DNA from: Algoriphagus terrigena DSM 22685
Lineage (GTDB): Bacteria > Bacteroidota > Bacteroidia > Cytophagales > Cyclobacteriaceae
Direction: 5' to 3'
DNA length: 64,000 nucleotides
Assembly (NCBI RefSeq): GCF_000429445.1
Contig: NZ_AUBW01000007.1
Coordinates: forward strand, 62,001 to 126,000
The notes under the pieces are model-generated. The model was not told the origin of the DNA. It searched no databases and saw only the letters and a program-made list of their open reading frames with translations. A program made the translations under genes and the position numbers. This document shows, piece by piece, positions 31,493 to 40,145 of the stretch. Numbering within the stretch: the first letter of the stretch is position 1; every line of letters starts with the position of its first letter.

Positions 31493-33055
31493 TTGGAAAA
31501 ACAACTTAACTCTGAATTTACCGGGCCAACCGCTTTCGGCCATCCGAAAGGGCTGATGACTTTGTTTTTCACAGAAATGTGGGAGCGTTTTAGCTACTAT
31601 GGGATGCGGGCATTGCTGATCCTTTTTATGACCAAAGCCATTATCGACGGGGGGTTGGGATTTGATGACAAGACGGCTGGAGCGGTCTACGGACTTTACA
31701 CCATGGGGGTTTATCTCTTGGCTCTGCCGGGCGGCTGGCTTGCGGATCGCCTTTTCGGCTTGAAGAAATCCGTCTGGTATGGCGGTATCATCATCGCGCT
31801 GGGCCACTTTATGATGGCTTTGCCCGGTATCGACTCTTGGATCAATGGAGCATCTGCTGCGAAAGACTCCTTGAGTTTCCTGGATACGACTTCGTTTTTC
31901 CTCGGATTGATCCTGATCGTAATGGGAACAGGATTATTGAAGCCCAACATCAGTTCGATCGTAGGTCAACTTTATCCAGCCGGCAGTTCCAAACGGGACG
32001 CAGGTTTCTCTATCTTCTACATGGGTATCAACTTGGGTGGATTTATCGCTCCGATAGCCTGCAGCACCGTCGCCGAGTTTGACATGCACCTGGGTTTCGG
32101 CCTTGCCGGATTGGGGATGGTCTTGGGTCTGATCCAATACCGACTCACTGCCGGCTCACTTGACGGATATGGAGAACCGCCCGTCGTGGTCACCCCGCAA
32201 GAGATTGCGTCTAGAAACAAACTGCGGTCCGTCTCGTCAGTGATCGGGCTAGTCGGCGCGGTAATCATCGCGATACTGTTCACTGGCGTGATTTCAATTG
32301 ACGCTTCAGCGATTGCCGGAGCATCGGGGACTGTGATTGTAATTGTTGCTTTTGGTTATTTGGGATATGTGATCCTATTCGGAGGATTGGTCAACTCTGA
32401 CAAGAAGAAGGTCGGAGCAATTGCGATCCTTTTTATATTCTCGGCGATGTTTTGGTCGGGATTTGAGCAGGCTGGATCGACACTGAACCTCTTCGCAGAG
32501 CGATTTACCGACCGGACGATCTTTGGATGGGAGATCCCAACTGGCTATTTCCAGTCCATCAATTCCCTCTTTATCATCATTTTTGCTCCAGTTTTCGCGG
32601 CTCTATGGGTCTGGCTGGGAAGAATCCATCTGGAGCCCAGCTCTCCATTGAAATTCACGTTCGGACTGTTGTTGCTTGGGCTTGGCTTTTTTGTGATGTA
32701 CTTCGCGACCAAGATAGCCGCCTCAGGCGAGCTGGCAGCTCCAAGCTGGCTGATTATTACCTATATGCTCCACACCTTTGGCGAATTGAGCCTGTCGCCG
32801 GTTGGGCTCTCCGTTACAACCAAATTGGCACCGAAGGGATATGCAGGACAAATGATGGGGATTTGGTTTTTGTCCGTGGCCCTCGGAAATCTTTTTGCCG
32901 GAATCATTGCCGGAGAGGCGAGCGGTGGAACAGAGGAAGGCCTCGCCGCAATGCCGGACCAGTTTATGATGATCGTCTATACGGTGGTTGGATCGGCAGT
33001 GGTGCTCTTCTTGCTGAAGCCGGTACTCAAGAAGATGATGGGGGATGTGAACTGA
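31493..33055 (+). CDS. Proton-dependent oligopeptide (POT/PTR2) transporter
   Basis: The protein has 520 residues from a TTG start (MEKQLNSEF...). There are about twelve membrane segments. The POT signatures are present: MTLFFTEMWERFSYYGMRALLILFM (the PTR2 ExxERFxYY motif), DKTAGAVYGLYTMGVY, GLLKPNISSIVGQLYP and GYAGQMMGIWFLSVALGN. POT proteins import di- and tripeptides with protons. This fits the extracytoplasmic S9 peptidase and GGT in the window. It ends at a strong terminator. Confidence 0.93.
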   Translation: MEKQLNSEFTGPTAFGHPKGLMTLFFTEMWERFSYYGMRALLILFMTKAIIDGGLGFDDKTAGAVYGLYTMGVYLLALPGGWLADRLFGLKKSVWYGGIIIALGHFMMALPGIDSWINGASAAKDSLSFLDTTSFFLGLILIVMGTGLLKPNISSIVGQLYPAGSSKRDAGFSIFYMGINLGGFIAPIACSTVAEFDMHLGFGLAGLGMVLGLIQYRLTAGSLDGYGEPPVVVTPQEIASRNKLRSVSSVIGLVGAVIIAILFTGVISIDASAIAGASGTVIVIVAFGYLGYVILFGGLVNSDKKKVGAIAILFIFSAMFWSGFEQAGSTLNLFAERFTDRTIFGWEIPTGYFQSINSLFIIIFAPVFAALWVWLGRIHLEPSSPLKFTFGLLLLGLGFFVMYFATKIAASGELAAPSWLIITYMLHTFGELSLSPVGLSVTTKLAPKGYAGQMMGIWFLSVALGNLFAGIIAGEASGGTEEGLAAMPDQFMMIVYTVVGSAVVLFLLKPVLKKMMGDVN

Positions 33056-33077
33056 TTGATGTTGTTACCATCCTGGT

Positions 33078-33108
33078 AAAACCTGTCCTTTTGGACAGGT
33101 TTTTTTTT
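33078..33108 (+). terminator. Terminator of the POT transporter gene
   Basis: AAAACCTGTCC pairs with GGACAGGTTTT around a short T loop and a run of T follows. Confidence 0.88.
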
Positions 33109-33233
33109 GCGTGTTCTGAAGTTTACTCATTCATTAATTTGATTTTTTCCTGAGCTGGCTCTTTTCTGATCCTGCGCCTGATTTCCGTATGCTAGTTTCG
33201 CTTATCAATCATTCAAAAAAACGGCAAACTATC

Positions 33234-33434
33234 ATGAACAAAGAACTCGTCTTCCTCAGAACATTCGCAATAAGTACTGCTTTAGTTCTCTCCTTTTTGT
33301 TTTTTGGGTCTTTCAAGGGCGACAATTCCCAGCGGATGGAAACCCTAGATGTCTAGTAGATCAATGTGGTCGAAAATGACGGTACAGTCAAAGTGATCGT
33401 TACCAACGCGGGATTTAGCGGTTATTTTTCTTAA
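33234..33434 (+). pseudogene. Decayed small gene with two consecutive amber codons
   Basis: An ATG at 33234 opens 40 codons encoding a signal-anchor-like N-terminus (MNKELVFLRTFAISTALVLSFLFFGSFKG...). The frame is then stopped by TAG TAG at 33354-33359. Reading through in the same frame gives INVVENDGTVKVIVTNAGFSGYFS before a TAA at 33432. I recall intact Bacteroidota proteins in which a similar membrane start continues into an xINVVExDGxxxxVxxN pattern; the resemblance suggests a coding gene that decayed, also truncated at its end. A real 40-residue peptide gene is the alternative. Confidence 0.55.
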
Positions 33435-33530
33435 AAAATCTAGCGAAAAGTTGACGACCAGTCAAAGTGCCACCGCAGCCTTTCTTGATTGGATGGAGGA
33501 ATAAGCTGGAAGGTTTTCTCCAAAATCATG

Positions 33531-33560
33531 AAAAAAGCCGCTTGACGGATCAAGCGGCTT
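33531..33560 (-). terminator. Terminator of the SGNH lipoprotein gene
   Basis: AAGCCGCTTGA pairs with TCAAGCGGCTT around CGGA. On the minus strand six T follow the stem, so it terminates the gene ending at 33588. Confidence 0.88.
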
Positions 33561-33587
33561 GGATTATTTGGGTTATTATAATCGAAG

Positions 33588-35051
33588 TTATTGTACCGGA
33601 AGATCATTTCCCGGGATAGCATTTGGATTGATCAAGGGAATATTGGATCCCCATTTGGCATTGATGGCATTGATAAATTCATTGGCAATGAAGCCATGAG
33701 CACGGCCATTTGGATGGACTCCATCGACAGAGAATCCACCGTTTGGAGGGACGATAGAAGCTGTAAGCGCAGCACCGCCAAAATTAACCCCGCCTTGAAG
33801 AACTTGGCTCAAAAACGAATTGATATCCACCAAAACCAATCGCTGTGTGTTTGCTGTGACCGCAGTAGCTATCACACCGTTAAACGTGGTGATTTTGGCT
33901 TGAATTTCAGTTTGCTCGGCAGGAATTAGAACGAAAGCATCTTCCACCGGATAGCTTACGCCTCTTACCTGTTGAGGATTTCCTCCCACAGGCCGACCGA
34001 GTGCCTGTGACAGAGTTAGCGTTGCCTTATCGGTTGATTTACTTTGCCTGATTGATGGAAGTCCAAACTGAGTCAGATCAGTCAAGCTTTCGTCTGACAT
34101 CAGAAATCCATTTTGTCCAGCTGCAAAACTTACAGTGCGAAGGGTTTTCTCAGCTTCGGTGATCAATCCCATCCCTTGCAACTGGGCCAAGCCTCCGTTG
34201 TAAGCAGCAAATCCTTGATTGACAGCACCGGCGGTAGCTGCATCCAGGGGAAGCGCATTCCAAGGAACCAGGTTAAAGTAGGGAAGAACATTCAAGTTTG
34301 GAATATTGGCGACAGCACCTTTAGCATCGGGATTGGCCTGAAGCATCGCACCCAAAGCTGCGCCGAACCTTTGACCGAAATCCGCATCTGAAGTGAGAAT
34401 GGCAGGGTTGGAGGCTCCGCTGATCGCATAGCCTAAGACATCACTGCTTCCCAACCAGAATGAGAAGAAAGTTCCGCTTGTCCCCAAGGCTTGCGTAGCA
34501 TCTCCAATGGGAGAAGAAACTCCGGGATTTGAAGCAAACCTCGCGTAGTAGGTATTGTATGCTGGATTTTGAGGAACATTTGGGCCGCCAGTTTGGGGAA
34601 CCAATGCCAGTAAAAGTGACATATTTGGTACTGAAAAATTGTTCAGATCAGCTTTGTTTCCTGCAAAGGCTGTTGGCAATTCTCCTGGACCGATCGGAGC
34701 TGGAGCAGTGGATCCGCCTGTGGTTTTCAGGATCAATCTTCCCAAAATTGTATTATTTGGGCCCATGGCATAAAAGCCATTTACTGAATTGATCGATGGC
34801 TGATTAAAGCTCCCTCCATTGATCAGTTTCATCTGCTCAGATAGATGAACTGCGAATGAATTGCCTTGCCCTCTGTCGTATAATGCACCGTCCATAAATC
34901 CGGCTGCAATTCCGTCACCGATTGTGACCATTTTGGTGAAATCAGCCTCACCTGAGGTTGGTTCCTGGATATCTTCTACCGGAAAATCATAGGTACAAGA
35001 TGCTGTGAATCCCAGAACTGGTATGACTATATATTTTAGAATGTTTTTCAT
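33588..35051 (-). CDS. SGNH/GDSL-type lipoprotein with an altered active site
   Basis: The protein has 487 residues with a lipoprotein signal (lipobox TASC, Cys19). It fits the Bacteroidota SGNH family: block I is MVTIGDGIAAGFMDGALY (residues 41-58), block III is FWLGSSDVLGYA (201-204 is GSSD) and block V is DGVHPNG (Asp443, His446). The nucleophile Ser of GDS is Gly47, coded GGA, and the GxND of block III is GSSD. The Asp/His pair is kept. Hydrolysis by the usual mechanism is therefore doubtful. It follows the TonB receptor gene by 7 bases and is probably its surface partner. Confidence 0.85.
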   Translation of the reverse strand: MKNILKYIVIPVLGFTASCTYDFPVEDIQEPTSGEADFTKMVTIGDGIAAGFMDGALYDRGQGNSFAVHLSEQMKLINGGSFNQPSINSVNGFYAMGPNNTILGRLILKTTGGSTAPAPIGPGELPTAFAGNKADLNNFSVPNMSLLLALVPQTGGPNVPQNPAYNTYYARFASNPGVSSPIGDATQALGTSGTFFSFWLGSSDVLGYAISGASNPAILTSDADFGQRFGAALGAMLQANPDAKGAVANIPNLNVLPYFNLVPWNALPLDAATAGAVNQGFAAYNGGLAQLQGMGLITEAEKTLRTVSFAAGQNGFLMSDESLTDLTQFGLPSIRQSKSTDKATLTLSQALGRPVGGNPQQVRGVSYPVEDAFVLIPAEQTEIQAKITTFNGVIATAVTANTQRLVLVDINSFLSQVLQGGVNFGGAALTASIVPPNGGFSVDGVHPNGRAHGFIANEFINAINAKWGSNIPLINPNAIPGNDLPVQ

Positions 35052-35058
35052 GGGTGAA

Positions 35059-37944
35059 TTAATTTAGCAACTCATCAAAGGTGATGGAGATATAATAAAT
35101 CGCTCCAATCGTCGGACCTCCAAAATTATAGATGTACCTGTTATTGAGGATATTGGAGCCTCCCAGCTTGAGGATTGACTTGATGGAGCTGACTTTGTAA
35201 CTCAACTGGGCATCAAAATTGGAAACTGCCGGTACATCTCCTCTGGCAAATGAGGATTCCCATCTAAACTCAGTCTGATATCTCCAAGCGACATTAAAGC
35301 CCAAATTTTTGGTAAGCCTTCTGTTACCAAAAACGATATTTCCCTTATGCTCCGGCGTATTGAAGTCATTGAGAAAACCTTCAGCAGGGGATGAAAGCAG
35401 CTTATTGTAATTGTAATTTCCTGAAAGGGTGTAGCTCTTCACCAAGTTAAAAGTAATTCCAAAAGCAGCGCCATGTGCTTTCACTGAACCTCCGGTAAAA
35501 TTGGTGTAGGTCTGGAAGGTGTTTTCACTTCCGGGAGTTGTAATCGGAGTCAAAAGCGTAGGGGCATTGACTGCGTTGATCGCCAATTGGTCACCATTTG
35601 CAGGATTCGGATAGACGGGTCCAGGAGCCTTCCTTACCGCGTTCTGAGTGATGAAATTGTTGTAGATGTTGTAGTAATAGGCAAAGTCGATCATTATTTT
35701 GTTGTTGTTCAACAAACTCTTATACCCGACCTCAATTGATTTTACCTGTTCTGGACCTAACTCTGGAAAATCCTCTGCCGTCGCCGGCTGCAGCAGTGCG
35801 GTCGCTTCCGGGGCCACAGGGCTCGTACCTGATCCTACTTTTGCCACATATTGCTCCACCGACGCCATGGTGAAGGCATTGGTGAAGATGTCATATTTCT
35901 CCCGGTAATAAGGCAGGCCTCCAATCAATCGTGCTGAAACTACATTGAGATCGATATGCTGTCCCTGAGTAGTTGGCATACGGAAACCAGTCTGGTAAGA
36001 AAGTCTGATGTTATGGTTTTTTTGGGTCAAAACCCCTGAAATTCTTGGACTTAGCTGGCCTTCAAAATTTTCATTTTTGTCATATCTCAAGCTTCCGGAA
36101 ATCTTCAATTTGTCATTCCAGACTTTTTTTCCTGCCTGTACAAACGCTCCGTACTCCGAAATCGTGATCTCATTTCCTTCCACATCTGCGAAAATTGTAC
36201 CGTTGGATCTCAACTCATAAACCCGGTATTGACCACCCACCTGTAGATCCATAAAGTCGATTTCTTCCCGGAAATCATATTGACCTTCAGCCATGTACAT
36301 CCGTGATTTATCATTGAAAAGTGAGCCCTCAGGGATAAACTTGCTTCGGACTTCTTTTGAGGCGTTTTCAAATTCAAGCGAACCTGGTTCATAGCGACCC
36401 TGCTCAGCAATTCCTCTGGCTGCTCCATGAGCATTTGCCTGTTGATCAGTTGTTCCTGGTGCTCCGGGTGCCACTCCCTGCTGAGCCAAAGCTCCCATGT
36501 AGCCGAGTGCATATTCTACAAACCAGGTTGAATTATCTTTCCACATGGAGTTGATGTTCACACCGGTCAAATCTGCAATGAAGGATTCCCCGGAGTTTTC
36601 TCGGGTGGTGTAGCCTCTGAGGAAGTAATTGGAGCCTCTCAGTTCAAGCTTGTGTTGAGTGATTTCGAAGTTTTTTAGAGAGTATCGCTGAGCGCCGGTA
36701 TAGACCGAAGTTCCTGCACCATAGTTTAGGGTATAAGAAAGCTCAGATCGGTCACTTATCCTGTAATGGAGCGCACCGTTTACCTTATAGTTTTTGGCGC
36801 CGTAATCCACCAAGTATCTTTCGTCATAGCCAGTTCTGGACACGATCTGGTCTGGAATGCTGCCCAGATATCCGCCGATTCCCAGAGATTGGGCTATTTG
36901 TTGGACCGCTCCAACATTTCGTAGCAAGCCGATGTTATTGGATACTTCATCACCAAAGACATGGACTTTGTTTGCTCCCGGATTGAATGGTAAATCTCCC
37001 TGGGTGGAAGCGGCGAGATCAGTCTGGTCTGTACCGTACCAATCTTCCGCCTGCATAAATGAACCGTTGATCTTGAAGGCCCATTTGTTGTTAAATGCCT
37101 TAGCAAAACGGATTGACCCTTCGTACATCGGCTGGGGACTGGTTGGCTCGCCGGCCGTTCCACCGAAGTGATTGAATCCCTGCTTGTAAAAAGCGCTCAA
37201 ACCTTGGTATTCAAAGGGACTTTTGCTGTTGACTAATAGGATACCATTGAAGGCATTGGGACCATAGAGTGCCGAAGCAGCTCCTGGAATGAACTCCACA
37301 CTTTCTACATCCAGTTCAGAGGGTCCATTTAGATTTCCGATAGGGAAATTCAATGCTGGTGCCTGAGTATCCATACCGTCTGTGAGCTGGACAAAGCGGG
37401 TATTTCCTGTAGAATTAAATCCTCTGGCATTTATAATTTGAAAGTTGATGGAAGAAGAGGTTACGTCAACACCTTTGAGATTGGCGATAGCCTTATAATA
37501 GGTGTCCGAAGGAGTATCTCTAATGGCCAGTATGTCCATTTTTTCAATTGAGACTGGGGACTGCAAAATGCTTTCCTCAACTCTCGAGGCAGAAACGACC
37601 ACTTCCTGACCAAGCATGGTTTGTTCAGCCAGTTCTACTTTCAAATTTGAGGTGTTTGCCTCGGAAATTTCTATTTCAAAAGGAGTATACCCCACCATGG
37701 AAAATACCAACGTAAATGGCGGTTGCTGCGCTACGTTGAGAGAAAACCCACCTTCCAGATCCGTGATCGTACCGATTACTTTTCCCTTCACGATGATGTT
37801 GACGCCCACTAGGGTCTCCTGGGTTTCCTTATCAGTGACGGTGCCAGATATGGTGGTCTGGGCGTACACTGCGGCAGTACCGAGGGAAACTACAAACATG
37901 AATGTGAGTAATGCCCTCCCGACTTGGGTTGTAAAATTTCGCAT
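35059..37944 (-). CDS. TonB-dependent receptor with a carboxypeptidase-regulatory-like domain
   Basis: The protein has 961 residues with a signal peptide, a beta-sandwich DUF/CarboxypepD_reg-like domain (GTVTDKETQETLVGVNIIVKG, about 33-115), a plug (about 115-250: VVVSASRVEESILQSPVSIEKMD, INARGFNSTGN, DGMDTQAPAL, VEFIPGAASALYGPNAFNG) and a long barrel with C-terminal YNFGGPTIGAIYYISITFDELLN. It imports a ligand with TonB energy. The barrel does not tell the ligand. The SGNH lipoprotein gene follows at once, so receptor and lipoprotein probably form one outer-membrane complex. Confidence 0.94.
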   Translation of the reverse strand: MRNFTTQVGRALLTFMFVVSLGTAAVYAQTTISGTVTDKETQETLVGVNIIVKGKVIGTITDLEGGFSLNVAQQPPFTLVFSMVGYTPFEIEISEANTSNLKVELAEQTMLGQEVVVSASRVEESILQSPVSIEKMDILAIRDTPSDTYYKAIANLKGVDVTSSSINFQIINARGFNSTGNTRFVQLTDGMDTQAPALNFPIGNLNGPSELDVESVEFIPGAASALYGPNAFNGILLVNSKSPFEYQGLSAFYKQGFNHFGGTAGEPTSPQPMYEGSIRFAKAFNNKWAFKINGSFMQAEDWYGTDQTDLAASTQGDLPFNPGANKVHVFGDEVSNNIGLLRNVGAVQQIAQSLGIGGYLGSIPDQIVSRTGYDERYLVDYGAKNYKVNGALHYRISDRSELSYTLNYGAGTSVYTGAQRYSLKNFEITQHKLELRGSNYFLRGYTTRENSGESFIADLTGVNINSMWKDNSTWFVEYALGYMGALAQQGVAPGAPGTTDQQANAHGAARGIAEQGRYEPGSLEFENASKEVRSKFIPEGSLFNDKSRMYMAEGQYDFREEIDFMDLQVGGQYRVYELRSNGTIFADVEGNEITISEYGAFVQAGKKVWNDKLKISGSLRYDKNENFEGQLSPRISGVLTQKNHNIRLSYQTGFRMPTTQGQHIDLNVVSARLIGGLPYYREKYDIFTNAFTMASVEQYVAKVGSGTSPVAPEATALLQPATAEDFPELGPEQVKSIEVGYKSLLNNNKIMIDFAYYYNIYNNFITQNAVRKAPGPVYPNPANGDQLAINAVNAPTLLTPITTPGSENTFQTYTNFTGGSVKAHGAAFGITFNLVKSYTLSGNYNYNKLLSSPAEGFLNDFNTPEHKGNIVFGNRRLTKNLGFNVAWRYQTEFRWESSFARGDVPAVSNFDAQLSYKVSSIKSILKLGGSNILNNRYIYNFGGPTIGAIYYISITFDELLN

Positions 37945-38211
37945 AGGCTAGTTTGTGTGTGGTTATTTGGGAGAAAGCTAAATGAGGTGATTAGCTGTTC
38001 AATTGATCGAAATTTATGCTAAAAACCGAATTAAAAATCTTTCGGTATTAAATAAACCAGTTGCTCGGGTTTTTGAAAAATTGCCCAAAAACGGAAACTG
38101 AGGGGCTTTTTAGAAAAATTTAGAATTTTTAAGGCGGAATATTAGAAATTCAGAACCTACCTTAACGTTTTATTGGAAATTCGAAAAATGAATTATTTTC
38201 TTTCTTCTCCG
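37945..38211 (-). other. Intergenic region upstream of the TonB receptor
   Basis: This 267-base AT-rich spacer separates the receptor from the gldC terminator. The only candidate signal is a weak minus-strand promoter, TTG (38002-38000), 19 bases, then TAGCTTTC (37980-37973), with one mismatch from TAnnTTTG. No gene, repeat or structure is visible. Confidence 0.3.
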
Positions 38212-38249
38212 GACAAAAAAAAAGACGTACAATCCAGCACGTCTTTTTT
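38212..38249 (-). terminator. Terminator of gldC
   Basis: AAAAAGACGT pairs with ACGTCTTTTT around a 10-base loop; the minus strand ends in a T run. It begins 20 bases beyond the gldC stop. Confidence 0.8.
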
Positions 38250-38268
38250 AAGCATTTGACTAAAGAAA

Positions 38269-38610
38269 TTAAGAGTTTCTCTTATTTTCTTCATTCACGT
38301 GCTTTACCAGTCGATCACAAAGTTCCTTCATTTCCTCGGAGAAATATTCATCACCCGTGCTGTTCAGCACCGTCTGGGCCATGCCGCCCAGGATATCGAT
38401 GTAGAACCGCTTCATCTCGACCACAGACATCTCTTCTGTCCAAAGGTCAATCCGTAGCGTGGCGTGGTTTAGGTTGTCCCAGACATTGACGCTGATACTC
38501 TTTGTGGATTCCATGCCATGGGATTCCTTGTCAGAAGCATCCCATTGAATCGCTTTTGGGAGGTTATTTTCGTCCAGTTCGATCTGGAATTTGATGTCGG
38601 ATTTTTTCAT
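38269..38610 (-). CDS. gldC: Gliding motility-associated protein GldC
   Basis: The ATG at 38610 gives 113 residues starting MKKSDIKFQIELDENNLPKAI; a longer frame adds seven unlikely residues. The GldC features are LRIDLWTEEM, MKRFYIDILGGMAQTVLNSTGDEYF and a helical C-terminus with LCDRLVKHVNEEN. GldC is a cytoplasmic protein that in Flavobacterium johnsoniae supports gliding and lies beside gldB. Here gldB is not adjacent. Its role in non-gliding relatives is unclear. Confidence 0.88.
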   Translation of the reverse strand: MKKSDIKFQIELDENNLPKAIQWDASDKESHGMESTKSISVNVWDNLNHATLRIDLWTEEMSVVEMKRFYIDILGGMAQTVLNSTGDEYFSEEMKELCDRLVKHVNEENKRNS

Positions 38611-38659
38611 TTGTTTATAATTGTTTTTCAATGATCACCTAGCCTGTCTCGCATGTATT

Positions 38660-38673
38660 CCGACAGCTATCGG
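38660..38673. repeat. Short palindrome CCGACAGCTATCGG
   Basis: This imperfect palindrome (one mismatch from CCGATAGCTATCGG) lies in the 160-base spacer between gldC and the CoA-transferase genes. It resembles short GC-rich palindromes I recall as dispersed in Cytophagales. Only one copy is seen in this window. Confidence 0.3.
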
Positions 38674-38771
38674 GGCATCCGGCGTGTGACGCTGGGAGCC
38701 ATGCTCGATTTCATGGTGTAAATATTTATCGGGAAACCGGTGATTGCTTTTGCAAGTTCCCCACGGTCGGA

Positions 38772-39431
38772 TTAATCGAAAGTCATCTCAGGGATTTCTC
38801 CTTCGATAATAAGTTTGCCTGCGGTTTTAGACTGGATTTCTTCGACAGATACGCCGGGTGCTCTTTCCTTTAGTATGAAACCTCCTTCGGGAGCAACTTC
38901 CAATACAGCCAGATCAGAAACGATCTTCCGGACACAGTTTATTCCGGTGATCGGAAGACTGCACTCCGGCAGCAGCTTGGATTCCCCGTCTTTGGAGCAA
39001 TGCTGCATCGCGACGATGATATTGTCAGCCGACGCTACTAAGTCCATCGCTCCGCCCATCCCTTTCACCATTTTGCCAGGAATTTTCCAGTTGGCGATGT
39101 CGCCGTTTTCAGAGACTTCCATCGCCCCAAGAATCGTCAGGTGTACATGTCCGCCGCGGATCATCGCAAAGGACTCAGCAGAGTTGAACAGCGCAGAGCC
39201 TGGAAGCATGGTAATTGTTTGCTTTCCCGCATTGATCAAATCCGGGTCGACGTTTTCCTCGGTAGGGAAGGGGCCGATACCCAAAAGTCCATTCTCCGAC
39301 TGCAAGACCACATCCAGATCCTTGGGAATGTAGTTAGCAACCAAAGTCGGGATTCCAATACCGAGATTGATATACTGTCCGGTCTTCACCTCTTTGGCGA
39401 TTCGCTGTGCGATTTGTTCTTTGGTCAGCAT
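38772..39431 (-). CDS. scoB: 3-oxoacid CoA-transferase subunit B
   Basis: The protein has 219 residues. The N-terminal Glu motif is QSENGLLGIGPFPTEE, which carries the catalytic glutamate, preceded by YINLGIGIPTLVANYIP. MIRGGHVHLTILGAMEVSENGDIANW is also typical. With subunit A it moves CoA between succinyl-CoA and acetoacetate, so it fits with the 3-hydroxybutyryl-CoA dehydrogenase and ETF in this window. It starts 5 bases after the subunit A gene. Confidence 0.94.
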   Translation of the reverse strand: MLTKEQIAQRIAKEVKTGQYINLGIGIPTLVANYIPKDLDVVLQSENGLLGIGPFPTEENVDPDLINAGKQTITMLPGSALFNSAESFAMIRGGHVHLTILGAMEVSENGDIANWKIPGKMVKGMGGAMDLVASADNIIVAMQHCSKDGESKLLPECSLPITGINCVRKIVSDLAVLEVAPEGGFILKERAPGVSVEEIQSKTAGKLIIEGEIPEMTFD

Positions 39432-39436
39432 GGGAT

Positions 39437-40132
39437 CTAGCGGGTTACGGTTCGTTTCTCAATTCTTTTCTCGTAATCCTTTCCCTGGAAAATCCGCTGT
39501 ACAAAGATTCCCGGCGTATGGACTTGGTTGGGATCCAGCTCACCGTCAGCGACCAATTCTTCCACTTCGGCAATGCAAATCTTGCCAGCCGTCGCCATGA
39601 TCGGGTTAAAGTTTCTGGCCGTGCCCCGAAAAATCAAATTGCCGGAAGTGTCTCCTTTCCAAGCTTTCACAATGGAAAAGTCCGCCCGCAGCCAGCTCTC
39701 CATCAGGTATAGCTTTCCGTCAAACTCCCTAATTTCTTTTCCCTCAGCGACTTCTGTGCCAACTCCTGCGGGAGTGAAGAATGCCGGAATCCCTGCTCCT
39801 CCAGCTCTCACGCGCTCTGCAAGTGTCCCTTGGGGAATCAGGTCTACTTCCAACTCACCGCTTAGCAACTGTCTTTCAAATTCGGCATTTTCACCCACGT
39901 AGCTGGAGATCATCTTTTTGACCATCCGCTTTTGGAGTAGCAGGCCGATGCCGAAGTCATCTACACCGGCGTTGTTGGATACGATCGTGAGGCCTTTGAT
40001 GTCCTTTTCCAGCAAAGCTTGGATGCAGTTTTCGGGGATGCCGCTGAGGCCAAATCCTCCCATCATCAGCATGCAGTCGCTGGGAATATCGGCGACGGCT
40101 TCCTGTGCATTTTTCACAGTCTTGTTTATCAT
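39437..40132 (-). CDS. scoA: 3-oxoacid CoA-transferase subunit A
   Basis: The protein has 231 residues. Features are MLMMGGFGLSGIPENCIQALL (the GxGGF-like CoA loop), LTIVSNNAGVDDFGIGLLL, TLAERVRAGGAGIPAFFTPAGVGT and MESWLRADFSIVKAWKGD. It forms the heterodimer with ScoB. It is the upstream gene of the pair and lies 13 bases after ribF on the same strand, so the transcript might include truB and ribF. Confidence 0.94.
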   Translation of the reverse strand: MINKTVKNAQEAVADIPSDCMLMMGGFGLSGIPENCIQALLEKDIKGLTIVSNNAGVDDFGIGLLLQKRMVKKMISSYVGENAEFERQLLSGELEVDLIPQGTLAERVRAGGAGIPAFFTPAGVGTEVAEGKEIREFDGKLYLMESWLRADFSIVKAWKGDTSGNLIFRGTARNFNPIMATAGKICIAEVEELVADGELDPNQVHTPGIFVQRIFQGKDYEKRIEKRTVTR

Positions 40133-40145
40133 GGACTATTTGGGT

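Noticed and set aside
33078..33108. Possible attenuator after the POT gene
   Set aside because: The stem and T run follow the stop directly and fit an ordinary terminator.
32527..33153. A 208-codon plus-strand frame over the end of the POT gene
   Set aside because: It is out of frame with POT and reads as an Arg/Gly/Pro-rich shadow; it runs through the POT terminator.
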